Of a stretch of DNA of 64,000 nucleotides, positions 8,711 to 17,852 are shown in pieces. Positions within the stretch are counted from its first letter, which is position 1; every line of letters begins with the position of its first letter. The notes beneath the pieces were generated by a model. The model was not told where the DNA came from. It worked only from the letters and a program-made list of their open reading frames with translations, and searched no databases. The DNA is taken from contig JAFVCE010000006.1 in assembly GCA_017479385.1 (NCBI GenBank), positions 1 through 64,000 of the forward strand. Reading direction: 5' to 3'. Made by a program: the position numbers and the translations under genes. This DNA comes from Bacteroidales bacterium. GTDB taxonomy: Bacteria > Bacteroidota > Bacteroidia > Bacteroidales > P3.

Positions 8711-8872
8711 ATGAAGAAAACTTTTGCCTTGAGGGTCGACGAAGAGGTTCTTTCTGCCATCGAACGCTGGGCGGCCGACGAGTTTCGCAGCACCAACGGG
8801 CAAATTGAATGGATACTGAACGAAGCCCTCAAGCGAGCCAAACGCAATCCGCAAAAAAAGAAGCAGCCATGA
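8711..8872 (+). CDS. Arc-like ribbon-helix-helix DNA-binding protein (53 aa)
   Basis: This small gene is intact: MKKTFALRVDEEVLSAIERW ... EFRSTNGQIEWILNEALKRAKR, then a basic tail. The pattern (beta strand TFALRVDEE, helix, then SxNGQIEWIL helix) is that of Arc/MetJ-type ribbon-helix-helix proteins, which bind DNA as dimers. It starts 3 bases after the SPFH stop and its own stop overlaps the next start (ATGA at 8869-8872). It may autoregulate the operon, but no operator is evident. Such a small Arc-like gene next to an SPFH gene is, to my knowledge, a recurrent pairing in Bacteroidota. Confidence 0.85.
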   Translation: MKKTFALRVDEEVLSAIERWAADEFRSTNGQIEWILNEALKRAKRNPQKKKQP

Positions 8873-9342
8873 CCGAACAAAACAAAATCGTGATGAGAGC
8901 CTTACTCGTTGCAGCGGGCATACTGACGGTGGCTCAGGTCGTCATGCTGGTCACCCACGCTGCAGACACATTATGGCTCGCCGCTGTGCTACCAATAAGT
9001 TGTATCGCCATCTGCGCACTGTTGGTAAGCTGCGTGCTGCACCCAGAGACTAACATTCAATACACCCTTCGCAAAAACAAGGACAAAGATGGTCTGAAGT
9101 TCGAAAGAGTGACCTATCCGCCCGACCCTAACGGACTTCGACATATCTCGGCCGGAGTCATTGCACTGCTCATGGCTCTGCTCTTTACCGTCATTGCAGT
9201 CCACCTGGCCTGGCCCGAAACGTTAACCGAAGGCCTACTAACGAAAATCACTATAGCGATTTTGGTAGCTGTTATCATCGTGCTCAACATCATCGAGGGT
9301 CGGCTACAGAGACAACACAAAAACAATACTCAATCCAAATGA
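8869..9342 (+). CDS. Four-helix membrane protein of unknown function
   Basis: The 157-residue product has about four membrane segments: residues 9-28 (MRALLVAAGILTVAQVVML), 35-56 (LWLAAVLPISCIAICALLVSCV), about 94-113 (ISAGVIALLMALLFTVIAVHL) and about 125-143 (ITIAILVAVIIVLNIIEG). Between helices 2 and 3 lies a charged loop. No family is recognised. The ATG at 8869 overlaps the RHH stop and the stop overlaps the natA-like start, so translation is probably coupled. Longer frames from 8809 run through the RHH gene and are rejected. Confidence 0.8.
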   Translation: MTEQNKIVMRALLVAAGILTVAQVVMLVTHAADTLWLAAVLPISCIAICALLVSCVLHPETNIQYTLRKNKDKDGLKFERVTYPPDPNGLRHISAGVIALLMALLFTVIAVHLAWPETLTEGLLTKITIAILVAVIIVLNIIEGRLQRQHKNNTQSK

Positions 9343-10124
9343 CTGACACACAAGAAATTCTGCAAATAGAGGGGCTGAGCAAAACCTTCAACCTCTCTCT
9401 CAAACAGCAAAAAATAGAACGAGCCACCAGCAGGCATAAGGTGGCCGTAGACAACCTAACATTCAGTGCCTACCGTGGCGAGATATTCGGCCTTCTCGGT
9501 CCCAACGGCGCCGGTAAAACAACCACACTGCGTATGCTCTCGACCTTAATACGACCACAACACGGCGATGCCCTGATTGATGGCTACAGCGTGGTAAGCC
9601 AACCCGAACGAGTGCGCGAACGTATTGGATTCCTCACATCTGAGCTCAAACTCGAAGACTTCTTCACCCCTAACTATCTGTTCAACTTCTTCAGCCAACT
9701 ACACCACGTCGACACCACTACGACCGAAGCACGGCGTCGCCAAATGTTCGAACGTTTTGGCATCGACAAATTTGCCGAGGTCAAGGTAGCCAACCTCTCA
9801 ACCGGCATGAAGCAAAAACTGAGCCTAGTAATCTCGCTCGTTCATAACCCAGACATAATCATCTTCGACGAGCCTACCAACGGCCTCGACGTGCTCACAG
9901 CTCGCACCGTAACCGACTACCTGCAAGAACTACGCGCCGAAGGCAAAACCATTATCCTCTCTACACACATCTTCTCGCTCGTGGAGCGCCTTTGCGACCG
10001 TGTAGGCATTATTATCGATGGCCGTATGGTGGCTTGTGGCTCATTAGACGAGGTTTGCAACGGTTTGTCTATCGAAGACCGCTTTTTTGAACTCTACAAA
10101 CAAGTGAAAGGAGACGAGGAATGA
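9339..10124 (+). CDS. ABC exporter ATPase, NatA type
   Basis: The 261-residue ATPase has Walker A GLLGPNGAGKTT, signature LSTGMKQKLSLV, Walker B IIIFDEPTNGLD and switch histidine in ILSTHIFS. It fits the NatA/CcmA class that pairs with ABC-2 permeases. The partner permease starts inside its stop (ATGA, 10121-10124). Sodium efflux is the textbook role of NatAB, but the substrate here is not known. An insert after residue 20 (LKQQKIERATSRHK) precedes the first strand. Confidence 0.92.
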   Translation: MTDTQEILQIEGLSKTFNLSLKQQKIERATSRHKVAVDNLTFSAYRGEIFGLLGPNGAGKTTTLRMLSTLIRPQHGDALIDGYSVVSQPERVRERIGFLTSELKLEDFFTPNYLFNFFSQLHHVDTTTTEARRRQMFERFGIDKFAEVKVANLSTGMKQKLSLVISLVHNPDIIIFDEPTNGLDVLTARTVTDYLQELRAEGKTIILSTHIFSLVERLCDRVGIIIDGRMVACGSLDEVCNGLSIEDRFFELYKQVKGDEE

Positions 10125-11326
10125 AAACGAAATCGAACACATGGACCATTGTTAAAAAGGAGTTTGCCCGCTTCTTTGGCGACAGGCAACTGTTCTTCAC
10201 CGCCGTCATAATGCCAGGTCTACTTATCTATCTTATTTACAGCGTAATGGGCATAGGTATTAGCAAAATGATAACCGACGGCAGCAACAACACCGTCGAC
10301 CTTTATGTAGAGAATATGCCAGCAAGCTTGGAGCCTGCTATAGCCATGCTCGACAGCGCTATGGTCGTCAAAGAACAGACCGACGGTGTGCTCGAAATGC
10401 TACCACTACTCGACGACGAAGAGACAAACATTGTCCTGCTGCGTTTCCCCCAGGGATTCGACTCGCTGACTGCAGCCTACCAGCCACAAAGTGGAGAATT
10501 GGCGCCAAACGTCGAAATATATTACAACTCTGTCAACAACGCTTCGAGCCGCGTCTACTACGCCTTGACCGCAATGCTCACAGCCTACGAAGACAGCATG
10601 AGCAACCGCTTCGACGTGAACCGTGCCGACACCGAAGAGCAGAAATTCGACCAGGCTTCGGCCGACCAAATTTTGGGCGACATTTGGAGCAAACTGCTGC
10701 CAATGCTCATTGTGATGATGCTTTTCAGCGGCGTGATGAGCATTGCCCCGAGCTCGATTGCGGGCGAAAAGGAGCGCGGCACCATTGCCACACTGCTCGT
10801 AACGCCCATGAACCGTAGCGAACTGGCTATTGGCAAAATTATTTCGCTCTCGGTACTGTCGCTACTCAGCGGTCTTTCAAGCTTCATCGGAATTGTGCTC
10901 TCGATACCCAAGATGGTGCATGGCGAGGCGCACGACTTGGACCTGGCTTTCAACTACACGTTTGGCGACTACGCAGCACTGTTGCTCATCATCTTTGGAA
11001 CGGTAATCATTATGGCATCGGTCGTGAGTCTGCTCTCGGCTTTTGCCAAAGATGTTAAGAATGCCGGTACGATGGTGCTGCCGTTGATGATGGTGGTGCT
11101 TTTTGCTGGATTGATGCCTATGTTCCAATCAGGTACGCCTGCCTCGATAACTACATACCTCATTCCTTTCTATAACTCTATCGAGACTATGGTTGGGGTG
11201 TTCGACCATTCGCTGCAATGGAGCGCGGTAATGACCACGGTATGCTCCAACTTGGTTTACAGCGCCATGGCTGTATGGGGACTGACATATATGTTCAACA
11301 ACGAAAAAATAATGTTCGGTCGATGA
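10121..11326 (+). CDS. ABC-2 family permease, NatB type
   Basis: The 401-residue permease has an N-terminal membrane segment (LFFTAVIMPGLLIYLIYSVMG), a large extracytoplasmic region (about residues 45-180) and then five or so membrane segments (MLIVMMLFSGVMSIAPSSIAGEKERGT ... MVLPLMMVVLFAGLMP ... VYSAMAVWGLTYMF). The EKERGT sequence after the second helix is typical of ABC-2/NatB permeases. It forms an exporter with the ATPase just upstream. Confidence 0.9.
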   Translation: MKTKSNTWTIVKKEFARFFGDRQLFFTAVIMPGLLIYLIYSVMGIGISKMITDGSNNTVDLYVENMPASLEPAIAMLDSAMVVKEQTDGVLEMLPLLDDEETNIVLLRFPQGFDSLTAAYQPQSGELAPNVEIYYNSVNNASSRVYYALTAMLTAYEDSMSNRFDVNRADTEEQKFDQASADQILGDIWSKLLPMLIVMMLFSGVMSIAPSSIAGEKERGTIATLLVTPMNRSELAIGKIISLSVLSLLSGLSSFIGIVLSIPKMVHGEAHDLDLAFNYTFGDYAALLLIIFGTVIIMASVVSLLSAFAKDVKNAGTMVLPLMMVVLFAGLMPMFQSGTPASITTYLIPFYNSIETMVGVFDHSLQWSAVMTTVCSNLVYSAMAVWGLTYMFNNEKIMFGR

Positions 11327-12669
11327 AAAAAAGTATTGCCATTGCTGCAACAATTGCGCTCGTTTTTGTGTCATACACTGTGCAGGCACAGTGGTGGACT
11401 GGCACCAGCGCCAAAACCGGCCTCGTTCTGTGTCTGCACTTGGGCGACAGTTCTTTGACACTCTACAGCCCACTTCAATCTTCAGCACCAATACCTGCAA
11501 GCAGCTGGCAAGTCGACGACGAGAGCCTGAACCTTGAATGCAAGGCCATCGGTCTGAAAATGAATCTGAAAAAGGTTGGCGACAATCTTGCAGGCACTTG
11601 GCGACAAGGACTGCTGCGCGAGGAAATCACGTTCTATCCCTCCGACACATTGTTTACCCTTGAGCATCCACAAACACCACTGCCGCCCTACAGCTTTGAC
11701 GAAGAAGAGATTACAGCCGACTACACCGACAGCCAGGGCAATCCAGTGCACCTGAGCGGCACCCTCACCTACCCCAAAAGTGGCGGGCGATTTCCGACCG
11801 TGGTGCTGGTGAGCGGCAGCGGCCAACAAAACCGCGACGAAGAGATTATGCAGCACCGCCCATTCCTGGTGTTGGCCAACTACTTGGCCAGCCGTGGCAT
11901 AGCCACCCTGCGCTACGACGACCGCGGTGTTGACAGCTCGACGGGCAATCTCGACAGCGCCGACACTTACCTCTTTGCCGAAGACGCCGAAGCAATGCTC
12001 ATGGCGCTCAAAGGCAACCGACATATCGACACCAACCGCCTCGGCATTGGCGGACACAGCGAGGGCGGGGCCATTGCACCAATGGTGGCAGCACGCAACA
12101 GGGCTGCCAAATTCGTGGTCATGCTGGCTGGGCAAGGCTGCACCGGCAGCGACGTTATGGTGCAACAAAACGAGGCTATATTCATTGCCAAAGGCGTGAG
12201 TGCCGACCTTGTTTCTATACGTGTGGCAATGATGAAGGAGATTTTTGGGCTCGAAAAAAACGCACCTCTCGCACAATATAAAGCCATTGTTGACCGTTAT
12301 ACAAAAGAACTCAGCGACAAACAGCGCGACAGCATCGGCATAGCCAAAGGCACAGCCTATCAACTACATAAACAATTGAACAGCAGTTGGATGAGTTCTT
12401 TTTTAAAGCTCGACCCCGGCACATACCTACCACGCGTAGCCTGCCCAATATTAGCACTATGTGGCAGCAAAGACAGCCAGGTGCTGGCCGAGCCAAACCT
12501 CGCAGCCATTAAGAAACTGAACGCCAACGCAATGTGTCGAAAGTTGGACGGATTGAACCACCTCTTTCAACGCTGCACAACAGGCTCGCCCGACGAGTAT
12601 ATGCTCATCGAAGAGACCTTCAACGAAGAAGCAATGCAAGTCGTGGCCGACTTTATTTTAAGGCTTTAA
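11323..12669 (+). CDS. Secreted alpha/beta hydrolase
   Basis: This 448-residue protein starts with a signal peptide (IAIAATIALVFVSYTVQAQ). An N-terminal beta domain (about 25-130) precedes an alpha/beta hydrolase with oxyanion region VVLVSGSGQQNRDE, nucleophile elbow GGHSEGG (Ser246), and a late Asp (GSKDSQV) and His (GLNHLFQ) completing the triad. This is the layout of periplasmic S9-like esterases/peptidases; the substrate is unknown. ATG 11323 overlaps the permease stop (ATGA), which decides the start over an upstream frame from 11218. It is the last gene of the coupled operon. Confidence 0.88.
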   Translation: MKKSIAIAATIALVFVSYTVQAQWWTGTSAKTGLVLCLHLGDSSLTLYSPLQSSAPIPASSWQVDDESLNLECKAIGLKMNLKKVGDNLAGTWRQGLLREEITFYPSDTLFTLEHPQTPLPPYSFDEEEITADYTDSQGNPVHLSGTLTYPKSGGRFPTVVLVSGSGQQNRDEEIMQHRPFLVLANYLASRGIATLRYDDRGVDSSTGNLDSADTYLFAEDAEAMLMALKGNRHIDTNRLGIGGHSEGGAIAPMVAARNRAAKFVVMLAGQGCTGSDVMVQQNEAIFIAKGVSADLVSIRVAMMKEIFGLEKNAPLAQYKAIVDRYTKELSDKQRDSIGIAKGTAYQLHKQLNSSWMSSFLKLDPGTYLPRVACPILALCGSKDSQVLAEPNLAAIKKLNANAMCRKLDGLNHLFQRCTTGSPDEYMLIEETFNEEAMQVVADFILRL

Positions 12670-12704
12670 CACAATAAATCAAGCGGCACTGCGTTATTAA
12701 TAAC

Positions 12705-13619
12705 ATGATAGTGCCGCAACAACTACGCCCTGGCGACCGCATAGCCATTGCCGCCCCGGCTCGAAAAGTGAGTCGAGACGAGGTTGCACCATTCGTGCAA
12801 CTTATTGAACAACAGGGCTTCGAGGCAATTCTACCCGAAGGCCTTTTTGCCGAAGAAAACCAGATGGCTGGCAACGACACCCACCGCGCCAACCTCTTGC
12901 AACGATTGCTCGACGACCCCACGCTCGGTGCCATTGTTTGCGCCCGTGGAGGCTACGGCTCGGTGAGGATTGTAGACCAGTTGGATTTTACGCTGTTCGC
13001 CAAACGCCCCAAATGGATTGTTGGCTACAGCGATGTCACTGTCTTCCACTCACACCTTAACCGTCTCGGGTTCAGCACGCTGCACGCCACAATGCCTATC
13101 GATATCCGAACCACTGCCGACGACAACTCTGCCGCATTCGCCACCCTGCTCAGCGCCCTGATGGGCAACCCCGACGCCATTGCCTGCCCACCACACCCCA
13201 TGAACCGCATTGGCGACGCCGAGGCCCAAGTGGTTGGCGGCAACCTATCGATTCTCTACAGCCTCGCAGGGTCGCCTTCGGCCATCGATACCCGTGGGAA
13301 AATACTGCTAATCGAAGACCTCGACGAATACCTCTACCACATTGACCGCATGATGACCGCGCTACGCCGAAGCGGAATGCTTGCCGGCCTCAAAGGCTTG
13401 ATTGTAGGCGGATTGAACAATATGCACGACAACGCTATACCCTTCGGACTCACTGCCGAGCAGATAGTACTGCGCGCAGTTCACGACTACGACTACCCAA
13501 TTGTTTTCGGCGCGCCGATAGGCCACCTCGGACTGAACAACCACGCTCTACCACTGGGTGTGCCAACGCATATCGAGGTATCCAAATGCGGAGCCACAAT
13601 AGTCCCAAAACTGCTATAA
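12705..13619 (+). CDS. ldcA: LD-carboxypeptidase (peptidase family S66)
   Basis: LD-carboxypeptidases trim the terminal D-Ala from tetrapeptides during peptidoglycan recycling. The 304-residue protein shows the S66 hallmarks: N-terminal LRPGDRIAIAAPAR, GGYGSVRIVDQLD, nucleophile in GYSDVT (Ser109), glutamate in LLIEDLDEYLYHIDRMM and histidine in GAPIGHLG. There is no signal peptide, so it should be cytoplasmic. It starts 35 bases after the hydrolase stop; a 164-base gap with a new promoter follows. Confidence 0.92.
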   Translation: MIVPQQLRPGDRIAIAAPARKVSRDEVAPFVQLIEQQGFEAILPEGLFAEENQMAGNDTHRANLLQRLLDDPTLGAIVCARGGYGSVRIVDQLDFTLFAKRPKWIVGYSDVTVFHSHLNRLGFSTLHATMPIDIRTTADDNSAAFATLLSALMGNPDAIACPPHPMNRIGDAEAQVVGGNLSILYSLAGSPSAIDTRGKILLIEDLDEYLYHIDRMMTALRRSGMLAGLKGLIVGGLNNMHDNAIPFGLTAEQIVLRAVHDYDYPIVFGAPIGHLGLNNHALPLGVPTHIEVSKCGATIVPKLL

Positions 13620-13736
13620 AAACCTGGAGCACTGAGTATCAAACAAATAAGCGCCACACAGAAACCGCGATAGGAAAATATTGCACAAGAAAAACATTTT
13701 TTTTAGGCAGCCGACAGATAAATCAAAAAAAATTCG

Positions 13737-13744
13737 TACTTTTG
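13737..13744 (+). promoter_or_regulatory. -7 box TACTTTTG
   Basis: A TAnnTTTG box 39 bases before ATG 13784, inside a frame that would otherwise extend the downstream gene back to 13586. It supports the shorter start. No TTTG at the usual -33 position. Confidence 0.6.
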
Positions 13745-13783
13745 CAGTTCGAAACCAACAACAAAGTCACAACCGCAAACGTC

Positions 13784-15115
13784 ATGCTGCTCGTATACAC
13801 ACCCAAGATAACCAACCGCCTGTTCTACACCCTCAACGTGGTGCTGCACACCATTTTGCGCGTTGATTTCAGCATGACAACCGACCGCCAACTCTTTGCC
13901 CAACACAGCGGCACAAAACTGAGCTACGCCAGCGAGCCCGTGGCCGACGAGCCCTTCTTCAAAGCTTGCCGGTTGCTTTTCGAGACCGCCATATCGGACC
14001 AAGAGCCACGCCCGTTCGATGTGGGCGGAACAACGGCCCTTTTTCCAGTCTACGGACGCGATATTGCCTTGCCATACGACCCCTTTGCAGCCTCGTTCTA
14101 CCTGCTGAGCCGCTACGAAGAATACCTACCCCACCGCGAGGATGAGCACGGCCGATACCTCTCTGCCGAAAACTTGGCCGTGCGACACGGCTTCGTCAAC
14201 CAAGCCTCGGTCGACCGCTGGGCGATAGCCGTGCGCGATGTCATTGCTGCGCGCTACCCAGACTTCGAATTCCCAGAACGCAAATTCAACGCTGTGGTAA
14301 CGGTCGACATCGACGCGGCATACAACTTCCTCCACAAGGGCGTCTTCCGCACCGTTACCGGACTTGCGCGCGACATGATTCACCGAGATTTCGACCAAGT
14401 GAGCCATCGCCTGCGCGTGCTCCGCCACCGCGAACCCGACCCGTTCGACACCTTCGACTACATCATCGACACCCTCGCGCCACATCGCGACGTGCCGCTC
14501 GTTTTCTTTGCACTGATGGCCGACTACGGTATGTTCGACAAGCCCATTGCACACACTAACACCTACTTCCGCCAGTTGCTACAACACCTGGGCGACTTTG
14601 CCAAAGTGGGCATACACCCCTCCTACTACTCGCCCAACAACACCGCCCTCATTGCCACCGAAACCCGCCGCCTATCAGACACGCTGCACCGCAGCATTGT
14701 GCGCTCGCGCTTCCACTTCCTCCGCCAGCGGCTTCCGGCCTCGTACCAAGCGCTACTTTCGGCCGGCATAAAACACGACTATTCTATGGGGTTTGCCGAC
14801 ATCACTGGCTTCCGCGCCGGCACCGGAACACCATTCCCATTCTTCGACCTGGAGAGCGACTGCCAAACCGAGCTCACACTCCACCCTTTCTGCGTTATGG
14901 ATACCACGCTCCAAAAATACCTCGCCCTCGGCCCAGAGCAGGCCATGACACAAAACGCAGCCCTAATCGACGAGCTGCGCGCCGTTGGCGGTACATTTAG
15001 CTGCATAGTACACAACCAAAACCTCGCCGAACTATACGGCTGGCAGGGCTGGCGACGAGTGTTCGAACAAATGTGCAACGACCTCGACAGCCACCCAACA
15101 GCCCAGGCAAAATAA
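13784..15115 (+). CDS. Polysaccharide-deacetylase-like protein
   Basis: This 443-residue protein starts MLLVYTPKITNRLFYTLNVV. It resembles the Bacteroidota proteins with a short N-terminal domain followed by a carbohydrate esterase 4-like barrel: AVVTVDIDAAYNF (candidate metal Asp pair) and HTNTYFRQLLQHLGDFAKVGIHPSYYS (candidate His region). CE4 enzymes remove acetyl groups from sugars, but activity here is inference. The neighbours kdsC and rlpA suggest an envelope role. It lacks an obvious signal peptide. Confidence 0.78.
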   Translation: MLLVYTPKITNRLFYTLNVVLHTILRVDFSMTTDRQLFAQHSGTKLSYASEPVADEPFFKACRLLFETAISDQEPRPFDVGGTTALFPVYGRDIALPYDPFAASFYLLSRYEEYLPHREDEHGRYLSAENLAVRHGFVNQASVDRWAIAVRDVIAARYPDFEFPERKFNAVVTVDIDAAYNFLHKGVFRTVTGLARDMIHRDFDQVSHRLRVLRHREPDPFDTFDYIIDTLAPHRDVPLVFFALMADYGMFDKPIAHTNTYFRQLLQHLGDFAKVGIHPSYYSPNNTALIATETRRLSDTLHRSIVRSRFHFLRQRLPASYQALLSAGIKHDYSMGFADITGFRAGTGTPFPFFDLESDCQTELTLHPFCVMDTTLQKYLALGPEQAMTQNAALIDELRAVGGTFSCIVHNQNLAELYGWQGWRRVFEQMCNDLDSHPTAQAK

Positions 15116-15173
15116 AAAATTGTGCACTCAACACAATAAAACAAGCCCACAATCGTTATACTACCAACACGCC

Positions 15174-15695
15174 ATGATAAACTACAAAGAAAAACTGAAA
15201 CCCATACGCGCCTTCGTGTTCGACTTCGACGGCGTTATGACCGACGGCAGCGTTTGGATTTTCGCCGACGGCGAGTCGGTACGCGCCGGCAACATCAAAG
15301 ACGGCTTCGCCATTCAATACGCCGTCAAGAAAGGCTACATTGTGGCCGTAATCTCGGGCGCCACCTCGGCCAGCATCGACAACCGTATGCACTCGCTCGG
15401 CGTGACACAGGTCTATACCGGCTGCGCCAACAAGATGGGCACCTACCTCAAATTCCTCGAAACCAACAACCTGAAGGCCGACGAGGTGGTATGTATGGGC
15501 GACGACCTGCCCGACTACGACATTATGCGCCACTCTGGCGTAGCAGCCTGCCCTGCCGACGCCGCCACCGAAATCAAAGACATTGCCGACTACATATCCC
15601 TCTACCCCGGCGGACGCGGCTGCGTGCGCGACATCATCGAACAAACCCTGCGCCTCCACGGCCAATGGTTCCACCCCGACGCACTGACTTGGTAA
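15174..15695 (+). CDS. kdsC: KDO 8-phosphate phosphatase (HAD family)
   Basis: The enzyme removes phosphate from 3-deoxy-D-manno-octulosonate 8-phosphate in Kdo synthesis for LPS. The 173 residues have HAD motif I FDFDGVMTDG, motif II region VISGATS, Lys in CANKMGTYLKF and motif IV MGDDLPDYDIM. There is no cap domain, as in KdsC. ATG 15174 is preferred over an upstream frame from 15120 because the core fold starts right after it. It is followed after 4 bases by rlpA. Confidence 0.9.
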   Translation: MINYKEKLKPIRAFVFDFDGVMTDGSVWIFADGESVRAGNIKDGFAIQYAVKKGYIVAVISGATSASIDNRMHSLGVTQVYTGCANKMGTYLKFLETNNLKADEVVCMGDDLPDYDIMRHSGVAACPADAATEIKDIADYISLYPGGRGCVRDIIEQTLRLHGQWFHPDALTW

Positions 15696-15699
15696 CGCC

Positions 15700-16428
15700 G
15701 TGAAAAACAACATATTATACCGCATACTACTCGCAATAATCACCCTCGCCGCAACCACGGCGGCCGCTCAAAACTTCGACCCCTCAGACACCACCACACT
15801 CTACCCCCACAAAGGCACCTTCTACGCCGACCGCTTCGAAGGCCGAAAAACCGCCAGCGGCGAAATATTCAGCCAACAACGATTCACCGCCGCACACTGG
15901 AAAATAAAACTCGGAACCCTCGTCCTCGTCACCAACCAAAACAACGGCCAACAAGTCATCGTCAAAGTCAACGACCGCTGCCCCAAACGAGGAGTCTTCG
16001 ACCTCAGTCGTCGCGCCGCCCGCGCCATAGGCATACGCGGCAGCCAACCCGTCAACGTGCGCCTACTCGGCCCAGAATGGGAGGCCGCCTGGCAAGCTCA
16101 AGACACCGCCGCCACACCGCCACCAACCACGCCACAAAACCACACATCAACCACCGCCCAAAACAAAAGCCCAAAACAAGAACCTCAAGGCCTCTTCGAC
16201 CTCTACATAGGCACCGCACCCACACGCGCCGACGCCGAACAAATGATTCGCCAACTGCCCGAAATCTACCAATCCAAAGTCGAACCCACAGCCGAATATG
16301 GCACCGACGGCGTGTCGCTCATCATCCGCCTCGGGCAACCCTACCGGCGCGTTGCCCCACTCCAAACCTCGCTACTCAAAACATTCCCCGAAGCCGCCTT
16401 GCGCAAAACAGAGCCCAACAAACCCTAA
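15700..16428 (+). CDS. rlpA: RlpA-like septal ring/lytic transglycosylase family protein
   Basis: This 242-residue exported protein starts at GTG 15700. A signal peptide (ILLAIITLAATTAAAQ) is followed by the double-psi beta-barrel (about residues 36-125: GTFYADRFEGRKTASGEIF ... VIVKVNDRCPKRGVFDLSRRAARAIGI), a Pro/Thr/Gln-rich linker, and a SPOR-like C-terminal domain (about 165-238) that would target denuded septal peptidoglycan. There is no lipobox, unlike E. coli RlpA. The conserved Asp in VNDRCP is present. It is the last gene of its unit; repeat copy B follows. Confidence 0.88.
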   Translation: MKNNILYRILLAIITLAATTAAAQNFDPSDTTTLYPHKGTFYADRFEGRKTASGEIFSQQRFTAAHWKIKLGTLVLVTNQNNGQQVIVKVNDRCPKRGVFDLSRRAARAIGIRGSQPVNVRLLGPEWEAAWQAQDTAATPPPTTPQNHTSTTAQNKSPKQEPQGLFDLYIGTAPTRADAEQMIRQLPEIYQSKVEPTAEYGTDGVSLIIRLGQPYRRVAPLQTSLLKTFPEAALRKTEPNKP

Positions 16429-16481
16429 AACACTAAAAATCAGTATTTTACATAAATCACTGAAAATCAAACACATAGATA

Positions 16482-16525
16482 GGTTAAGGTCGTATTAACA
16501 TCGTCTTAACATCGGGTTGACATCG
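16482..16525 (+). repeat. 11-bp-phased intergenic element, copy B
   Basis: Four exact 11-bp units: GGTTAAGGTCG, TATTAACATCG, TCTTAACATCG, GGTTGACATCG. Upstream, CTGAAAATCAA (16460-16470) and one degenerate unit (16471-16481) keep the same 11-bp register. It is followed by AGCACCCTCTC, like copy A. It lies 53 bases after rlpA and in the same direction. Confidence 0.9.
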
Positions 16526-16641
16526 AGCACCCTCTCAATAGCCCCTCGCAAACCACATTCTCTACCCTACCCTGACACAGCAAAAAAGCAGGAATAATGC
16601 AAAAAAAGCAAAAAAAATTTCCGCAATTAAATAAATATTAT

Positions 16642-16649
16642 TATCTTTG
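16642..16649 (+). promoter_or_regulatory. -7 box of the T9SS operon
   Basis: TATCTTTG on the plus strand, 75 bases before porP ATG 16725, giving a leader of about 70 bases. It would drive porP-K-L-M-N. Confidence 0.65.
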
Positions 16650-16724
16650 CAAGTCAAAAGTCTACACCGTTTTTGCTCAGCAAAACCGTGCGAGACTGCA
16701 CATACAACACTGACAGTCAGCCAC

Positions 16725-17786
16725 ATGAGGCGAAAAAACGACATAGCAAACACCGCCCAAAACACCCTGCAAAGAGTGCTCCTTTTTGCTGTTATGCTAC
16801 TCATTTCGTCGGCTGCCACGGCACAACTCGAAGGACAATACACACAATTTATGTTCAACCGTATGTCCTACAACCCCGCCTACGTGGGCAGCAGCGGCTC
16901 CATCAACGTATTCGGGTTCTACCGCAACCAGTGGATGGGCCTCCAGATAGACTCGCCGACACCTGGCGTTGAGGCCGGTTCTACGCCAACCAACTATATG
17001 TTTGCCGTCGATATGCCCGTCAATTGGCTCCACGGCGGTGTGGGGCTACTCCTTTCTGGCGAAGAAATCGGCTACCATAAAAACACCCTCATCAACGCCG
17101 ACTACGCTTTCCGCATTGTGTGGGGTCCTGGCACGCTGGCCGCCGGCGTCGAGGTAGACCTTCTCAGTGGCACCTTCGACAAGGGCAAACTCTACGGCCA
17201 CAACGACTTCACTGGTGACCTCTCCAACCCCATCGAACGCGCCAACGACCCTCTGCTCAACGGCGACGAATTGTCGGCCACCATATTCGACGTCTCGACA
17301 GGCCTCTACTACCAAGTGCCCGGTCTCTTCTACACTGGCATCGCTGTCAAGAATATGCTCGGTTCGTCGAACGACGACCTCGGCTACAAAAACCCACGCA
17401 CACTCTACATCATGGGCGGTTACGAATACACATTCCCCTACAACCCTGTATTCAAAATCAAACCCTCCGCCCTCATCAAAACCGCCGACCTCTCCACCTG
17501 GCAAGCCGACGTGGCCTGTCTCGTCGACTACCGTAACCTACTCTGGGCTGGTGCCAGCTACCGAATTACCGACGCTGTGGCCGCCATCGCCGGCGTCAAC
17601 ATCGACGTTCCCGACATAGGTCAGTTCCAAATCGGAGCCTCCTACGACCTCGTCACCTCCAAGTTCGGCACCTTCAAACCTGGCCGCAGCTTCGGCAGCC
17701 TCGAACTATTCCTCAAGTTCAGCTTCAAAATCATAGTGCCTCAAAAGCCACCATCATCATACGGCAACACTCGCTACTTAAGATAG
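16725..17786 (+). CDS. porP: T9SS outer membrane protein PorP/SprF
   Basis: The 353-residue protein has a signal peptide (VLLFAVMLLISSAATAQ) and the family opening LEGQYTQFMFNRMSYNPAYVGSSG. The rest is a run of amphipathic strands expected for an outer membrane beta-barrel, ending ELFLKFSFKIIVPQK. PorP/SprF proteins work with the T9SS ring and substrate delivery. The frame opens upstream at 16647, but that start would lie inside the promoter box; ATG 16725 precedes the signal peptide. First gene of the por operon. Confidence 0.93.
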   Translation: MRRKNDIANTAQNTLQRVLLFAVMLLISSAATAQLEGQYTQFMFNRMSYNPAYVGSSGSINVFGFYRNQWMGLQIDSPTPGVEAGSTPTNYMFAVDMPVNWLHGGVGLLLSGEEIGYHKNTLINADYAFRIVWGPGTLAAGVEVDLLSGTFDKGKLYGHNDFTGDLSNPIERANDPLLNGDELSATIFDVSTGLYYQVPGLFYTGIAVKNMLGSSNDDLGYKNPRTLYIMGGYEYTFPYNPVFKIKPSALIKTADLSTWQADVACLVDYRNLLWAGASYRITDAVAAIAGVNIDVPDIGQFQIGASYDLVTSKFGTFKPGRSFGSLELFLKFSFKIIVPQKPPSSYGNTRYLR

Positions 17787-17852
17787 TATTTTATATAAAA
17801 ACGAAACTTTTCGAAAAAAATTGCGTAAAAGACAAATTAAAACAACAATAAT

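Noticed and set aside
7988-8854. 288-residue minus-strand frame opposite the SPFH and RHH genes
   Set aside because: It would replace two well-supported genes and has no recognisable motif.
13586-13783. N-terminal extension of the deacetylase-like gene
   Set aside because: It overlaps the ldcA end and runs across a -7 box at 13737; the residues there are not part of the fold.
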